DNA of 64,000 nucleotides. Origin: Capillidium heterosporum. Taxonomy: Eukaryota; Entomophthoromycota; Entomophthoromycetes; Entomophthorales; Capillidiaceae. Where the stretch lies: assembly GCA_016630905.1 (NCBI GenBank), contig WBMQ01000008.1:372001-436000 (forward strand), in the 5' to 3' direction. Shown piece by piece: positions 1 through 12,811 of the stretch. The position numbers and the translations under genes were made by a program. The notes beneath the pieces were generated by a model. That model worked only from the letters and a program-made list of their open reading frames with translations, was not told the DNA's origin and did no database searches. Positions within the stretch are counted from its first letter, which is position 1. The number at the start of each line of letters is the position of its first letter.

Positions 1-2381
1 AAGTATAACCATATAATTACATGTGATTCAATTTTCCTTTGTAAAGCCGGATTATAAAAACCTTACTTATAATGGAATAAAGATACTATATATTCACATC
101 AATACTAATCTCAGCTTTGAGATATATGCATATATTCAAATGGTTATGATTGCCAAACTTCCCCATACAGTATCTAGAAATTTACTTTCAAACGAGAATC
201 AAATCTATTGAGTTATCACTAGCCCATTTTTGTGTAAATTCATCATATATAAACCTAATTTGATTTATAGTCTATAATTTTAAGCAGTTTTAGATGATTG
301 CTTTCGATTTACATTGATTTTTTGTAGTGACAAGCTGATATACTCTTGAAAAGTAAAACTACATATGTATCCAACTTAAAACCAGTGCTATCAAAGAAAG
401 CTAAATAGATATAAACTTATATATATTTACTACGTATTAGCGCTTTTCACATACTAATATACACAGTAATCGGTGCTATTATACAAACACAAAATGAAGA
501 CTTTGTGTTCAAATAATAGCACCTACTACTGTTACTTATAAAAAGCTTCAAATTGTCAAGTTAGAAAGCTTTTACAATCTTATCAATACCCTTTTCTACT
601 TTGGTTGGAATTAATTTTGGATTAACGATCGAATTCATAGCAAACTTTGCTGCCTTATAAGCGATGCAACAGCATCAAACTATAGCTTCAAGTTTATAAA
701 ACGAATATAGGTATAAATAATGATACGCCGTACATGAACTACTTTTCTTCAATTCTAATACGAATATATAGATGGTAGAACTTCCCTGTGGTTTTATCTT
801 GAAGATATCAATAGTCACTATCAAAGCTTACCACTACAACATAATTTGGTATAGGACTGATTGACTTTTATGTGGATTGAACCATTAACCTACTTGGCAT
901 CACACAATAGGCTGAAATTTGATTTCACTGTCTTTTAGGTTTATAGTTAAAGGTTAATGGAAATACAAAAGTCAACTGCTGGCAACCGATATTGAGCTTC
1001 AATTTTGCAAGGATCGAAACAAAAGTTACTAAATATAGTTGTCAAAATCAGAACCCAATTACTGTTAAAGTTGGCAGAAAATCTAAAGCTGCACAAATTT
1101 ATATAGAATTTTCAAATTTTGTTTATAACGAAATAGCCTTGAAATTCTACAAATATCCTTTTCAAGTTTAATGCTCGATAACCATTAAATTTGTAGATAT
1201 AATAGATAGTATAGTTTAATATAACTATTTAAGTATCTCTAATAGTATTATTCATACAGCTGCATCCTAAATTATATCCTAAAGTATCTCTACAATCTGT
1301 AGTCATCATCCTACTTCTTATTTTCGAAGTAAACTTAAAGACTGCATACTGATCAAGCCTGTAGCTACTAAAATATCACAGAACCTAACTATGTAATTTC
1401 AAGTTTATTTAAGCCTATTTTCAAAGCGTACTGATAAGGCACTAAAATAATGTACACGAGTTATTGGGATAGATCTTTAGAACATTTGTATATATTAAGA
1501 TACATGTCACAATGAAATACATAGTGACGATGAGATATAGCACATACATCTGAAGTCTACTATTTTGGGGATATTATATCCTTTTAGCGACATTCGAAAA
1601 ATTTTACTTAGGTCTAAATGCCTTTATAGAAGCTTATATTCCATTTAAAATGCATCTTCACTAAATTTAGCTGAAATAAAAGGTAAGTAAACTAGAAAGC
1701 CAAATACTATAACTTGGTCAAATCGGGTCAATTCCATAATTGTCTTCATCTCAGGTAAGCTAAATAATCCAAGTAAGACGGCTTGTACTCTTAGTTTTTA
1801 CATATTCCAGCATATGTAAATCTAATTATAAAGAAAAGTGTAAGGTAATAATAAATGGTGGGGGTATGCTACCAGTTTAGTTCCTTTTAAATATAACTCT
1901 GGATTTCAATATATATACTGTACTTTTGTAATTTGAAAGCTGGTTTCAGCTAAAGGCCACCATCTATGAAGCAAGTTTAAAGGTATTGACATAGTTTGAA
2001 TTAGGTGTGTTACCATAAAAATAGAATCGATATGGATATATACGTTGAAATCTTTAGCCATATGCTTTTCCTTATAGAGTTGGGCCATTTATAAACTTGT
2101 AATCAGCGTTCTCTGCTCGGTACTCTCTTCTTTAACAGGCTAAGTTAGATTGAGTCTAACTATCTAATCTTTAACCAGCCTATAATATCAACCAAGCACG
2201 ATGTAAAGTAAGGTATACTCGAATCAATGGGAATTTATATAAGACGTTTTGATACTTTGATACTTTGCTTTTTTAGTCAAATGGATGTCTCTACTTATTC
2301 TATAAAAGTTAAATGTTCTTTTAAACAACAGTTTTCAATATATCAAATCTATCAAATATCTCAAGTGAAATGAAAATATAA
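1..2381. other. gene desert
   Basis: AT-rich sequence with frequent stops in all six frames. The few short ORFs look random. No tRNA, rRNA, long repeat or transposon signature is visible. Confidence 0.6.
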
Positions 2382-3010
2382 ATGCAGTTTGAAATTTTTG
2401 TTTTTAAATACATAGAAAAAATAAATAATGCAATCACTCTAAATTTACTCAGTTTAGTCACAAGCCATAATAAACCCACATTTAAGAAGCTCAAAGGTCG
2501 AATCGTCAGTGGTTATGAAATTAGCCACAAGTTCAAGTACTCCTGGATAGTATTGCTCCAGTATAAAGGTAAGAGCAATCGTGGTAGTACAGCGTACAAC
2601 AGTAAAACCATCATCTTAGCCGCCTACTATGATGTTGACAATAGTTCCAGCTGGAAAGTCCCATTGAGATGCCACAGCCTTTCCATCCAAACTGAAGCTG
2701 GAAATGGTAAGATTTACAATACTGCAGTGTACTTCTCACTTTGACTATATCATCCAAATAAATATCTATGTCACTAGTATTTGGAGGATCAACACTTTCA
2801 AGGATTACCTTACTGGCATCACTTTGAACTCTGGTAGGTGAACTAATGCTGACAGTGCTAGCCTCAAAGCCATTGGTTAGAGTGTTATCAAATCAGACGG
2901 TGATGTATCCAATAAGCCGCTGGAGGTAAAAGTGCCTGTCTTCAAGTTGGATAATTGCAAGAAGGTCTACCCTGTAACAACCTTGATTGTTACAATTCCT
3001 AGTATGAGGT
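2382..3010 (+). pseudogene. decayed trypsin-like (S1) serine protease
   Basis: The translation from about 2490 shows the start of a chymotrypsin-fold protease. An R-I-V-S-G-Y-E activation site (Ile at 2502) is followed by a W-I-V-L-L-Q-Y strand and a segment equivalent to 'GGTLYNSKTIITAAHC', here reading as GSTAYNSKTIILAAYYDV. The catalytic His is therefore Tyr. A frame change follows, then 'HPNKY' at about 2750 and VPVFKLDNCKKVYP at about 2932-2970, which matches the region before the second conserved Cys cluster. The Ser loop (GDSGGP) is not found. Several stops and frame changes separate the pieces, so this is a dead gene. Trypsin-like genes are uncommon in yeasts and more typical of animals and some early-diverging or pathogenic fungi. 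The family call is fairly secure; the 5' limit is not. Confidence 0.6.
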
Positions 3011-3431
3011 CATCGACCGATTTCCTTTGTACGCCACATCATTTTTTTTCTCTTACCAACTTTCGATTTTCTACTTTCCATTTATATCTAGTTTCGATTA
3101 GAAATCTGTTCTACTTATTAGATATTCTTGACTATTTTTTACATATTCTTAGTTTCGGCTATAAGTTAGGAACCCCAGCTATTACTAGCATAGCATGTTG
3201 ATGTCGGGATTCTGATATTCAGCAAGTATTGCCAAGATACCGAAATGATATTTAAACCCCTGAGATGTCACTAAAAGCCTGCATCTTGACAACGTTCCAC
3301 CTCGCTATTTTTAATAGCTGTTACTCACCCCACTCCCTAGCCATAGCTGTTGCGACAGCCTGATTTCGTTTCTTAGTTTTGAATAAAGTCTTGTCTCTTT
3401 ACTCATCTCCCTGTTTCAGCATAGTATTCCT

Positions 3432-3923
3432 ATGTGGTCTAATCCCTCTGTCCTCCCTACTTCTTATTACTTGTTAACAATCCTTGCTATTCTTGGATCC
3501 CACCTCCTTTGGGCGACTAATATTACTAATACCATCAACCCTTTCGAGTCAACGTTAACCTATCAGCCTACCCCTACCTTTGATCCTAATATGGTAACAC
3601 CGGCTGGTTCCTAACCTTCCCCTGCTAGGACCCCTCCGGTCTAGCCCCAGTCCGCACCCAAGCCTTCGTATGTCCCCTCTATTCCCTCCTGGAATTGAGA
3701 TGTGACTACGATCGTGTGGGCGCTCCTTATGGTGTACCTCCTCTACTTGGCTATCCGACCTGCCCTCCGGAGAATCCAGTCCTTTATTACCAATGCAGTG
3801 GTGGGCGTTAGTTTTGCTTTCCTCACCCACCACGTCATTAGTTCGCAATATGATGCCATCATCAGTTGGATCCAGTGGTATTTCCCTGGACTTTACAGAT
3901 TGGTTGAATACTTTGTAGATTGA
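3432..3923 (+). CDS. possible small membrane-protein gene, structure unresolved
   Basis: Two peptide stretches lie in one frame. The first (ATG 3432 to stop 3614) has a hydrophobic stretch near residues 13-27. The second (about 3702-3923) has two hydrophobic stretches joined by a basic turn and ends at 3923. The stretch is pyrimidine-rich and clearly less AT-rich than its surroundings, which suggests coding. Three stops lie between the pieces. A plausible donor (gtaaca at 3594) with a CTAAC branch-like site and an acceptor at 3628 exists, but no splice choice I tried joins the two frames cleanly. The layout weakly resembles Apq12-type small nuclear-envelope proteins; this is only an impression. 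It may be a spliced gene or a recent pseudogene. Confidence 0.35.
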
Positions 3924-5950
3924 AATTTCTCATTTTTACTTAAGACCCCACCAAAGCTCATCAAGCTCCTACTTAGAAGTCTATCTCTAAGGTCAAAGGA
4001 TTCTGCGGTATATTACTTGGATCCACTAACATCTTTATATATGGATTGAAACTTTCAATTTACCTCGTAGGCACTTCAAAACCCTACCTTCCAGTAGAAA
4101 AAATTCTGGTTTTGATCGTTTATGAACCTCCATCTACAAAATTTTAAATTTCATTTTAAGACATACTTATCCTTTACCCTTAATACTAACTTTACCATCA
4201 TTCAGTTTCTATCTTGGAAGCCAAGCAACTATGGGTTGAAGCATTCCTTTCAAAAGAAGATAGGGTGATAGTGTGTATAACCAAGACACAATACACATAA
4301 TTAAACTTAGTACAACTCTAAATTAAAATTTTGGAGGCAAGGTATACAGTACAACTCCAAGTTAAACATATATGTGGGGATAAACCCCAAAGTAGAAGGC
4401 AAAAAGTTTAGCTTGATAAGGTTACGCTAGTATCACAGCGTACAAATACCATTTTTAAAACATCTAGTGCTATTCAAATACTATCTTGGTAAAAGCTAAC
4501 TGTAATAGGTAACTCCCTATTAAATTTTGTAAGCTACTTGAAAATTTTGATTTGTGGTATTTTTTGGTAAATTTCTCTGAAATTTTATGTTCGAAACTAC
4601 ATAGCACATATGATAAATAAACCTGATTACCAACTGTTGGTCAAGTTTGAATAGATAAGAAGGATATATAGATCCGATATAAGTTTCCGAAAAGTAGGGA
4701 GATTTACAAGTGTTTGGGAAATTATAATTTTGGACGGTTGTATGACAAGCTTTCTACTTGAAACTCAGCTTGAAGAAATTTGTTTAGCTTGGAATATGGT
4801 ATATTCTTGATAGGTTTTTAACAAAGTATACAAATTGCCTATCAACTTTCAACAGCCTATAGTTTTAAGAGACATTTCCTTCCACAAAGCTGTTGAAATT
4901 GTTGGTAGAGATGAATCGTCATTACAATTACGAAACAAGTTTTTGGTGGTGATGCAGCAGTAGATAAGCTAGGATATTGATCCGATGTTCAAACGTTAGG
5001 TCTTTATAGTCGTAAGCTAAAATTGTCACATATTTGTTGTACAAACAAAGGACACGTTTCGTAGTAGATTTTGGTAATGATACTTACTAAAATCTAAATA
5101 CAAGTGCTAATCGATCCTTATTGGCTTAACGTTGAAGGAAGATGGCTGATACATCTACTTTGGGGGTGTTGATGGGGCGTAGCAGCTGCTAAAACTTTGC
5201 AACCACTGGCGCTCTATTCCAATTATTTGATTTATCCATCAATCTTGATATATAAAATATTCAAGTTTAATTTATACTGGTAAATTAGGTCTTGAATGAC
5301 AAACTTACAAGCTGAAGGAAAACTTCAGACTGTAGCCACTATTTACAGTTTTACTATAGAAATTTTTAACAAGTAGATATATGTAGATATGGGAAGAGAG
5401 AAGGCTAGAGCTTCCCCCTTTCAACTTTGATTGCTTGGAGGTGGAAGCCAAAAAGTGAATATGAATGGATCACTCATACCAAAGTGGCTCTATTTTAGGG
5501 GGAGGTGCAACTTTGCTTTCCTTCTACTGTACATTACTGTTCCTATTTGATGTGAGTAGTTTGTCGATATTTCATTCAATTGGTTGTTTCCTTGTAAAGA
5601 ATTCCATTTACATAATTTTGAAACTGGACAGAAGTGTACCTTTAGACACATCTGAAACGTGTAACTGACCGAAAATAATTTATGTATCTACTCTTTTCTA
5701 TAGGATATTACTGTAACGCCAATAAATACATGTAAAGTAACAACACATAGAATAGTAAGACGCAAACTTTTATTTTAAGTGTACATATAAAAACGCACAC
5801 TTTAGAACAAAGATAATAGTACATTCGTAGTGAGATGGCGCTAGAAGCGGCATGGTATGTCGAAATAATTTTTGATGGTAGCAATTGAGCAATAAATAAT
5901 TGTAGGGCATCAACATTGAACTTCAAGTTCAAGGTTGAGTACATGTAGGT
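3924..5950. other. intergenic, nothing recognised
   Basis: AT-rich with scattered stops. A 67-codon ORF at 5465-5668 has no recognisable feature and I consider it chance. Confidence 0.55.
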
Positions 5951-7078
5951 CTAAGCAAAGTCGGTAGAGTCAATCTTCAAGGTAGAATCGTCAAAGTATA
6001 GCTGGAAAAGGCTATCCTTATCGTCGTAAAACTTGGACTCTTGGTAGATGTTGACGAGAGGGTCGGAACTGGAACTCTCACTGTTGCTATCACTTAGGCT
6101 GTTATCAGTCAAAGTGAGATGGGGTTGACAGCTATCGAAGTCGATATCATCGACAACGACATCACAGTTGTTGGTGAATTTGGGAGTAGCGGCTTCTTCT
6201 GTCCTTAGGAAGGCGCTGCAGTTTAAAAGAGCATCATAGATATCTTTCAACTCGGCTCTTGATTGAGGATCAGGACTTAAGCACATCTTCAGGATGGTGT
6301 AGAAATCGTTGGTCACGTTCAAGTGTCTATACAAGTAGGATCTATCGTGGTAGTAGTCGTAGAAGGCATTGTCCTCCAAGTTGGCTTCGGACCAAGGGTT
6401 CAGCCCGCAGAACAAGTTGATGAGTATGATACCAATGGACCAAACGTCACTTTTTATGGTGCTGTAACTGAAGTTGAACTCGTCGTCATCGAGGCTACTA
6501 GAATTCATGTTGAAACTTTGGCTGAAGGATTCGGGGCTCATATAGTTGCTAGAACCACAGCCTAGATAATTGGACCAAAGATCCCTAGTAGCTAGACCAA
6601 AATCAGCCAATTTGATGGTACCATCACCTAAAAGTAGGTTTTCGGGCTTCAAGTCGCGGTGGAAGACTTGGTTGGCGTGGCAGTCCATTACAACTTGACA
6701 CAGGTCTAGAGCCAAGCTTTTGTGATAGCTGGTGTTGTTGATCCTAGCCTCTTGAGTCAGTTTTACGATATAGTCAAAGAGGTCCCCTTCCCTACTGTAC
6801 TCCATGACTATGTAAATCTCCTCCTTGGTTCGGTAACTGCTGTGCAGCTGGATTACATTCCTATGTCCAGACATGAGGCTGTGTAATCGAATTTCGTTGT
6901 TCAAGGTCTCTACTTCGACCTCGTTCAACTTCTGGATCGGGATCTGCTTGATGGCTACCTTCTTGCCACTTATCGTCTCGCATCCCAAGTATACGCGACC
7001 GTTGGCTCCGTGGCCTATCTCTTTGAAGATTGTGTACTTGCCCTTGATTATCGTCGAGTTGAACTGGAGCTGGGTCAT
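5951..7078 (-). CDS. Ser/Thr protein kinase, Ran1/Sks1-like
   Basis: Intronless, 375 aa, ATG at 7078. A complete kinase domain spans about residues 15-295: glycine loop GHGANGRV (23-30), VAIK lysine K44, helix-C glutamate E62, catalytic HRDLKPEN (140-147), DFG (159-161) and a substrate-lobe SPE in place of APE (181-183). The order and the wording around HRD and DFG fit the fungal Ran1/Pat1-Sks1-Vhs1 group, which controls sexual differentiation or glucose responses. The C-terminal about 80 residues are acidic and serine-rich and probably disordered. An insert rich in Asn, Ser and Asp (about 186-206) lies after the activation segment. All catalytic residues are present, so it should be active. 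The exact orthologue within the group cannot be fixed by eye. Confidence 0.9.
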   Translation of the reverse strand: MTQLQFNSTIIKGKYTIFKEIGHGANGRVYLGCETISGKKVAIKQIPIQKLNEVEVETLNNEIRLHSLMSGHRNVIQLHSSYRTKEEIYIVMEYSREGDLFDYIVKLTQEARINNTSYHKSLALDLCQVVMDCHANQVFHRDLKPENLLLGDGTIKLADFGLATRDLWSNYLGCGSSNYMSPESFSQSFNMNSSSLDDDEFNFSYSTIKSDVWSIGIILINLFCGLNPWSEANLEDNAFYDYYHDRSYLYRHLNVTNDFYTILKMCLSPDPQSRAELKDIYDALLNCSAFLRTEEAATPKFTNNCDVVVDDIDFDSCQPHLTLTDNSLSDSNSESSSSDPLVNIYQESKFYDDKDSLFQLYFDDSTLKIDSTDFA

Positions 7079-7121
7079 GCTTATAGAGTCGGTACTTGTA
7101 GAATCTAACTTTAGAGTATGA

Positions 7122-10100
7122 GGTGAATTTTATGAGGGATGGTAAAAGTACAATTTAAAACAATAAGCTTTCCAATCTTTCATCCCGTCCAGACCTTTAT
7201 ATATAAGCTTTTTTCCCAATTTGATTTTACAAAGCTGGTGTACGGTTAAAATAATTTAAGGGAATTTGAAAATCTACTTGAAGCTGACCCTGCCTATACT
7301 TTAAACACCAATGTGTCATAGAAAAAGGGGTATAGGAAATTAAATTTGGAAACGCAAGCTAAATTAAGGTTAACCCAAATAAATTATATCATTACCAAGA
7401 TCAAATGCTATCATTGGCTGCAATACTTGCCAAATAGATTGCATTTTGGTAGAAACACCAGGCTCCCGACTCAGGAGCCAAGATTTTGTAGCTAGGGCAT
7501 AAGACAACCCATGTTTGCTATGGGTGTAAACTCGAAAGCATAGAACTTTGGTCCGATCCTAAAGCGATAGCAAGTTTCCTTTTGGCATGTCGATCCATTT
7601 GAACCTATCTTCAAATTCTACTAACCCAAAAGAACGTAGAAAAGGTATAGTGCAGGGAAATCCATTTGCAGGCAAACCAATAGCAATCCAGCATCTTGAC
7701 AACACCGCCTTCAAACTTTTATGAGGCTTTCTCTTTTACGATTTCAGGAGCTGCTTATACTTATAAATCTATAAATTGAACCAAAAGTATGGGGAAAAAT
7801 ATATTGCTATATATTTTTCATTGTCATCATATTGAAACTATCTAGCATACATCAAAGAAAGTAAACTATGCTTTTTCAACAAAAATAGTTATGCCGTTTA
7901 TAGGTCCATTATCCCTGCCTCCTAAAACTTGGTAGGTTCTCGATTGCTTCGAAAGCTTTCTTTATAATCAAAAGTTTATAATAGTCAAGTTTAGCTGGAT
8001 ATAAGTATAGTGTTAATAACCTTTCGTCGGTATCATAGTTTACTAACTGTACTATGCTAAATCAATTTCTAATTAAATTCAAGAATATACATTAATACTA
8101 AACTAATTAAAATAAGAAACGATGTTCGTCCAACTTTGAGAGACCTCCACCAAGCATAACTTATAGTGCCCTCATATACATACGCCATACTAGTTTAAAA
8201 GTAATCTAGTTAAGTTGGTCATGTTGACGACCTATGCTTTTGTATTAACTCTTATACGTACTAGCCATGACAGGTTATAGGGACGAGCATGCCTTGTCGA
8301 TTTTTTGAAAGTTCCAAACATTTAGAAAATTAAATATTAGTATAGGCTTTAAATTTAAATATAGTCCATCTTTTGATTAAGTTAAATATACTGCACAGTA
8401 TATTTTATCACAAATGTTTGTAGAAGCCCAATACCATCATCTCAAGATCAATCCTTCCTTTCTTTCAAATCTACAAATTTACTAGCTTTCGAAGGTAAGG
8501 CAAAATTTTATAAGTTGAAAGGGAGGTAGTAGTATACTGATAAGTTGGAATTAGCGTTTATAGCTATTTGACTCCATCGGTTAACTACGCCCCAAGGACA
8601 CTCCCAAAATTTTAAAATAGTCTAAATATTTAAAAGTATTTAGTAGGACTTTTCATCTGATGTAATAAATTATAGCAAATAATAAGCGTTTAAATATCAG
8701 CTCTTTTTGTAATTTTGGAAAACACTTGAAATAGGGGCTACCAATTGATTTGAAGCTAACTTTGATTTTAGATCAAAAGCCCATCGGTATATGTTTATAC
8801 GGGTCTACCCCGTCCACAAATAACATTCAACATATAATAGGATCTCTGTTTATATATGTGTGTAACCAATTTAACTAGCGCACTATCGGTATGCCGGATC
8901 AACATCCTATAATTCAGATTGTCCGATATCTACAAACCCTTAGCTCTTTGTTTAAACTATTGAGACTCCTTGTATCTTGACAATATCAACACCCACTCCT
9001 ACATTTTCATAAGCTTAGTAATCTATAAGATATTATCATCTCCTTTAAAATTACAAATTGTTGAAGGTTGATAGGAACCAAATATACATTTATTAAAAAC
9101 TTTACAGGTATGATTGATGTCAAGCTAAGCAAATTTATTAAGTTAGTTTCAAGTAAGTTTTATTACACCAACGGCCCAAAAACATAACCTTCAAAATACT
9201 TGTAAATTCCTAAACTCTACGGAAATTTATAAAAGATCCATATATCCTTTTCTACAACTATAAAAGCCAGGTTTGGTTCTATTTGCGTTATCTGGTACTT
9301 ATACCTGATCCCAATAGATCAAGGAACGATAGCCTTCCTATCATAAAAGATATAGATACGACTTACCTTTTCAACAAATAAATAAAAAGATAGCTGCCTA
9401 ATAGCGTTAACCTTGCAATATAGTAGTTATATGGGGTAAAGTGAAGGCATTAGAGACGTAGAAGTTGGAGCAGATGTGATACTAGTGTAACCTTTTTCGG
9501 CTAAACTCTATGCCATCCACTTTGGGGTATATCTCCACATCGAAGTTTAGCTCAAAGTTGTACTGTTTACTCCGCCACTAAAACTTAAAATTTAGAGCTG
9601 CACTAAGTTTACTTGGATGTACTGTACCTTGTCTACATACATTGCCCTTTCCATCTTCTAAAAGAAATACATTAAGTTATAAGTATTTGACTTCCAATAT
9701 GTATATGAAAATTTTTAAAGCTGTTAGAAGCTTAATAGATGTATATCAATACAAGGTTGTAATCTAGATTTTTTACCAAAAGGCGAGGTTTTGAAGTATC
9801 TATAATATAAGATGTAAATTTTGATCTATATATAAAGGTATTAGTGGGTCCAAGTAATTTATAGTAGAACCCTCCAACTTTATAAACATTCGGGTTGAGG
9901 CTTGGCAACACTTTGTAGTTCTAGATAAAATATAGGTATGTATAATTACCTACAAAATAACTCAACAGCACACCCATTTTTTACAATGGTTGACACGTTC
10001 TTAAGATGGCATTACTATAAAGTTTAAAATAGCTCATTTAAAAGCCCATCTTTTGCATTTCCCTGAGCTTATGTAAGATTAGATAATATGACTATATAAT

Positions 10101-11017
10101 TTAACCAATGAGAACTTTATGATACATAAAAACTACATTAAACTTTATTTAAAATATAGTATTACTATATATAATTGCCCAAATTTATTAAATTAAAGCT
10201 GAAATCTAGCTATGAATAATAAGTGATAGGATGATTGCTACATAAACATAAAAGTACTTTGTGTACCATTTAAAGTATATTATAGAAGTGTAGTATTAAA
10301 ATGGCTCAGACAACTAGATTTATAGTGTACATTTTATATATAAAGTTTGTAGTTATTAAAACTTCAAAAGCGTCAATAAGCCAGTTTGTTAGTACAAGAA
10401 CTCTTTCGATATGGTTCAACTTTCTAAGCTTATATGTAGGTTTGCACAGACGTATATACCAAACCAATTTGTTTACAGTAGTATTTAAATATTGATCAAG
10501 TAATTTTATAACCTTTTTATATAGTATTCAAAATATCAACGTTAGCCATCAGTTCTATGCTAAGCCTCTTCGTAATGGCAAATTTTAATAGCAACTATCG
10601 GCATCTATGATAGAAGCTTATAAGACTATCCGATAACTCATCTATCAACTTTTAAAATCAGCTAAAAGTAGTAAAGTTCCCTACTAAATTTCAATGCTTA
10701 AATTACATCCTTAGTATAGAAATGCTATATTATATTGCTCCATTCAGATGGAATAGCATTGCTATTTTCCAAGGAAATTAGAGTTAGGGATGGGTAGCTT
10801 TTATCGTACTCTTGGCATCCTATCAAATGAAATATAGCCTACAAAATAGCAGCAATATTGTATTCTTAGCTATAAATTCATGAAAGAAATTAAATAGATA
10901 TTCCTCTTACATATTTTCTCTTTTTACAAATTCAGAGCTACAGTTCAAAGATGTTGCCACATCGCCTACAAACCAACAACCAAATTTGTAATAAACCTGA
11001 TCCTTAATTCACAATTG
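7122..11017. other. long gene desert
   Basis: About 3.9 kb of AT-rich sequence without a credible ORF. The only structure I noticed is a pair of short perfect hairpins at 7461-7525 (see findings). Confidence 0.55.
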
Positions 11018-12021
11018 ATGTCAGCCGAAATAGAAAAGATTACTAACAAAGTTGTATTCAACTTTCCAAAACAATGATTTAAAAAGCTTATTAGAATTAG
11101 GCTCTGAATATGTCTTAAGCAGAAGTACCTTCACCAGAGAACTCAAATAGATTATCGATATACAATCTTTAGTAAATTATGAGCAGAGAGTCTGGCCCAT
11201 ACCTACTACAATATTCTTTCACAAGATCGCTACTCAGGTTCTGAGGGTTCACAGCTTTTTTGGAGTAAAGGTAATATCAAATTCAAAGCTTTGAATACCA
11301 ACACGATCTACTGTACTTTGCCTCTTACATCTTTCGACTACAACATGTATTTGTATCATTTAATATTGTTCCTCACTTACAAACAAGGCTGGAGGTACTG
11401 CAATTTGTGGTTGGTAAAGGATGAAGATTTTGAGGAAGGGTATTTTGATAAGAATGGCTGGATCGATAGTGTTGAAAATGCTATGAAGCGCAGGAAATTG
11501 TATGGTGTAACAAAAGCGAAAGTAGTATTAGATTTTAATATATAAATATCAATAGTAATGTGTAGGATCCTACTTATGTGGAAGTTCATCAATATATGGA
11601 CGGGTATGACCATTGTGAATATTTTTTACTTGAAACTGACCTTCCATTTCAAATCGACAAGATTAATTCTAGAGAAGCCTTCGAAACAAGAACAGCCTTG
11701 CGAAACCGGATGGCGGATTATATGCAGAAAGACAAAAAGGAAAACCAGTTGGATCAATCTTTAGATAAAGTCATCAAAGCTAAAGCCAACCTATCTAATG
11801 ATATAATAGAATCACTAATTGATAGATTAGCAGAAATCAAAATCAACTTACAGCCTTCTAGCGATAGTGGTAATTTAAAGGGAAATGGGGATAGTGGTGA
11901 CGAAGCAAGTACACATACTCAGAGCTTAATTGAATTCAGATTTAGCTTGGATAAGCTTCATAAAATATCCAGGCTGCAATTTGTAAGTTTAGTGAATAGC
12001 GTTGTGTTAAAAGATGTTTAA
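11018..12021 (+). pseudogene. broken or spliced gene of unknown family
   Basis: Coding-like composition runs from an ATG at 11018 (MSAEIEKITNKVVFNFPK) to a stop at 12021, but not in one frame. After about 18 codons the frame must shift to read NDLKSLLELGSEYVLSRSTF, and a stop occurs near 11149. Readable sequence then continues in another frame through GNIKFKALNTNTIYCTLPLT to about 11503. A good intron (donor gtaaca at 11504, acceptor ending 11565, 62 nt) joins it to DPTYVEVHQYMDGYDHCEYF and a charged, Lys/Asn-rich tail. The long low-stop stretches and the plausible intron argue for a real gene. The frame change and the stop upstream argue that it is recently dead, or that a further intron or sequence error exists. 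I do not recognise the family. Confidence 0.35.
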
Positions 12022-12415
12022 AAGATGTTTTGAATAATATAATAGTTTATCATGTAAATTTAACAGTCATTTAATTTTTACTATAAGGTTTAATCAGTAT
12101 ATTAAAATTTCCAATTTTAATAAAACTAATATTTTAAATAGAGTTGATCAAAACTATACAAATCTGTTTAGCAGTTTTCACTCAGGTCAAGAACCTATTT
12201 TAAAGCCTAAGGAACTTTAAATCCTATATATTTTACTAATGATCACCCATCTTTTTGAGATATTTATTTTCCATCTACATCGGTGGCTCGTTGAATAAAT
12301 TAGGAAAAGTCGTAGATAACGATTCACTACAACACTGATTACTTTCCCATCGGTTAGCTGGTAGGTTAACAATTCAGTTCTACTAGTATTCTACAAGCAA
12401 AGGTAATTGACTATC

Positions 12416-12811
12416 TTAGTTGATCAAGTTGATCATTTCATTGAAGTGATCGTCCTTATTATACTTTGTGCCTTTAATATCATATTCATATTTCCGATAG
12501 GGATTCAGTTCCCTTGAATCCTTTATGTTTTTAGATGAGCGCTGTTAATAAATATAGCCTACCTTTATCGCTCTACCTTCTACCACTTAAAAATACTTGA
12601 AATTTGTAACAAACCTATTACCAAGCACCCTTGGATTATACTTGTCCAGTTCACTGTTTTCGTATGTTTTATCTTTGAAATAAAGAATGTTATTTTGTCT
12701 TTTATTGACGAACTTATAACTGAATATAAAAACCAATATATTAATTTTTAGACTTGGATCGGTATATATATATGTTACCTGAGTTTTTGTTCCATCTATA
12801 TCTAATAGCAT
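12416..12811 (-). CDS. cryptic four-exon small ORF, unknown
   Basis: Splicing by eye gives an 83-aa protein. Exon 1 is 12811-12779 (ATG), exon 2 is 12712-12622, exon 3 is 12585-12563 and exon 4 is 12520-12416 (TAA). The introns are 66, 36 and 42 nt, all GT-AG, and the two shorter ones match intron sizes of well-supported genes here. Phases agree at all junctions, and the joined peptide reads smoothly through VLVVEGRAIKDSRELNPYRK to a charged C-terminus. No homology comes to mind. Upstream of the ATG the DNA is very AT-rich, so this could be the 3' remnant of a longer gene. Moderate to low confidence. Confidence 0.3.

Noticed and set aside
6323-6565. ORF antisense to the kinase
   Set aside because: It lies entirely within the kinase gene; a shadow ORF.
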